Source of the DNA: DASQVO01 sp035640715
Lineage (GTDB): Bacteria; Actinomycetota; Actinomycetes; Streptosporangiales; Streptosporangiaceae
Length of the DNA: 5,856 nucleotides
Reading direction: 5' to 3'
Assembly (NCBI GenBank): GCA_035640715.1
Contig: DASQVO010000092.1
Coordinates: forward strand, 1 to 5,856
Part shown: piece by piece, positions 5,501 to 5,856 of the stretch
Layout: each line of letters starts with the position of its first letter
Numbering within the stretch: position 1 is the stretch's first letter
Translations under genes and position numbers: made by a program
The notes under the pieces: generated by a model
What the model was told of the DNA's origin: nothing
The model's input: the letters and a program-made list of their open reading frames with translations, nothing else
Databases searched by the model: none

Positions 5501-5856
5501 CTATGCGTCGGCGGGAAGCAGGGTGAAAGCGCTCCCGTACAGTGGACGCATCGGCCGGAAGTCCCGCTCATCGAGGGTCAGCAGGCGCGTCGTCCGGTGC
5601 CTCGCGGCGAGCACGGCGACCGATGCGTCGGTCAGGCCAAGCTTGAGATCTGCGTACCGGTCGATGAGTCCCATGGCTGCGACGATGTCGTCCGGGCCGA
5701 ATTCGGCCAGTTCATAAGCTCCGTTTGCCACGTCCTCCAGGACCTCACGCTCCACCCGCGGGCCAAGACGCTCTGAGACTAGGTAATCCAGCTCGGCGAG
5801 CACGAAAGGCGACAGGATGAAGGGGCCAGGATCGGCTCCTAGCGCTTGCCGGACGG
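5501..5856 (-). CDS. vapC: VapC-type PIN-domain ribonuclease toxin, 5' partial
   Basis: Toxin of a type II toxin-antitoxin pair; PIN-domain VapC proteins are Mg2+-dependent RNases, often cutting tRNA or rRNA. 117 complete codons are visible. The frame stays open past GTG 5803-5801 to the window edge, reading VRQALGADPGPFILSPFVLAEL, and that matches the usual region before the second acidic residue; the true start is therefore beyond 5856. Seen active-site acids: Glu in FVLAEL (5794-5792), Asp in GLTDAS (5629-5627), and Asp residues in LTLDERDF (5572-5570 and 5563-5561). The first catalytic Asp, expected in an N-terminal VDTSAL-like strand, lies outside. The C-terminus FTLLPADA ends at TAG (5503-5501). 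Family length is about 125-140 residues, so only about 15-20 are missing. Its antitoxin should lie just upstream on this strand, outside the window. It converges on the GH2-like fragment with 2 bp between stops. Confidence 0.92.
   Translation of the reverse strand, partial: VRQALGADPGPFILSPFVLAELDYLVSERLGPRVEREVLEDVANGAYELAEFGPDDIVAAMGLIDRYADLKLGLTDASVAVLAARHRTTRLLTLDERDFRPMRPLYGSAFTLLPADA

Overview
The window is GC-rich DNA with strong G/C preference at third codon positions, frequent GTG starts and few Shine-Dalgarno-poor AT-rich tracts. Protein wording (actinobacterial-type RecD2, ribbon-helix-helix/MazF pair, Dtd, DUF1684 remnant, VapC) points to a high-GC actinomycete. A Streptosporangiales-type or similar filamentous genus is plausible, but that is inference from remembered family wording and not a measured placement.

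Layout. 1-2121 (+) is almost all of a RecD2-type (RecD/TraA family) DNA helicase whose first few dozen codons lie before the window. 2187-2812 (+) is a compact type II toxin-antitoxin operon: a ribbon-helix-helix-like antitoxin followed, with a 4-base GTGA overlap, by a MazF/PemK mRNA endoribonuclease. Its promoter region carries an imperfect palindrome over a CATAAT -10 box. 2904-3329 (+) is dtd, D-aminoacyl-tRNA deacylase, preceded by a 14-bp hairpin that buries its ribosome binding site. 3330-3493 is non-coding with several short palindromes.

3494-3805 (+) is the 3' part of a DUF1684 gene that has lost its front end. 3806-3999 is probably non-coding, with a possible promoter at 3844. 4000-5211 (+) is an intact 12-helix MFS transporter of unknown substrate. 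5268-5498 (+) looks like the last piece of a GH2-type glycoside hydrolase with an unrelated tail. 5501-5856 (-) is a VapC-type PIN-domain toxin, convergent with that fragment and separated from it by 2 bp. Its N-terminus, and presumably its antitoxin, lie beyond the window.

The genes do not form one pathway. The left half carries two housekeeping genes (DNA repair helicase, translation quality control) with a MazEF-type module between them. The right half looks like a turnover zone: two decayed gene ends flank one intact transporter, and a second toxin gene follows. I see no rRNA, tRNA, CRISPR array, transposase or phage gene. I find no convincing new multi-gene system; the best leads are the structured leader of dtd, the toxin-antitoxin control region, and the two gene remnants.
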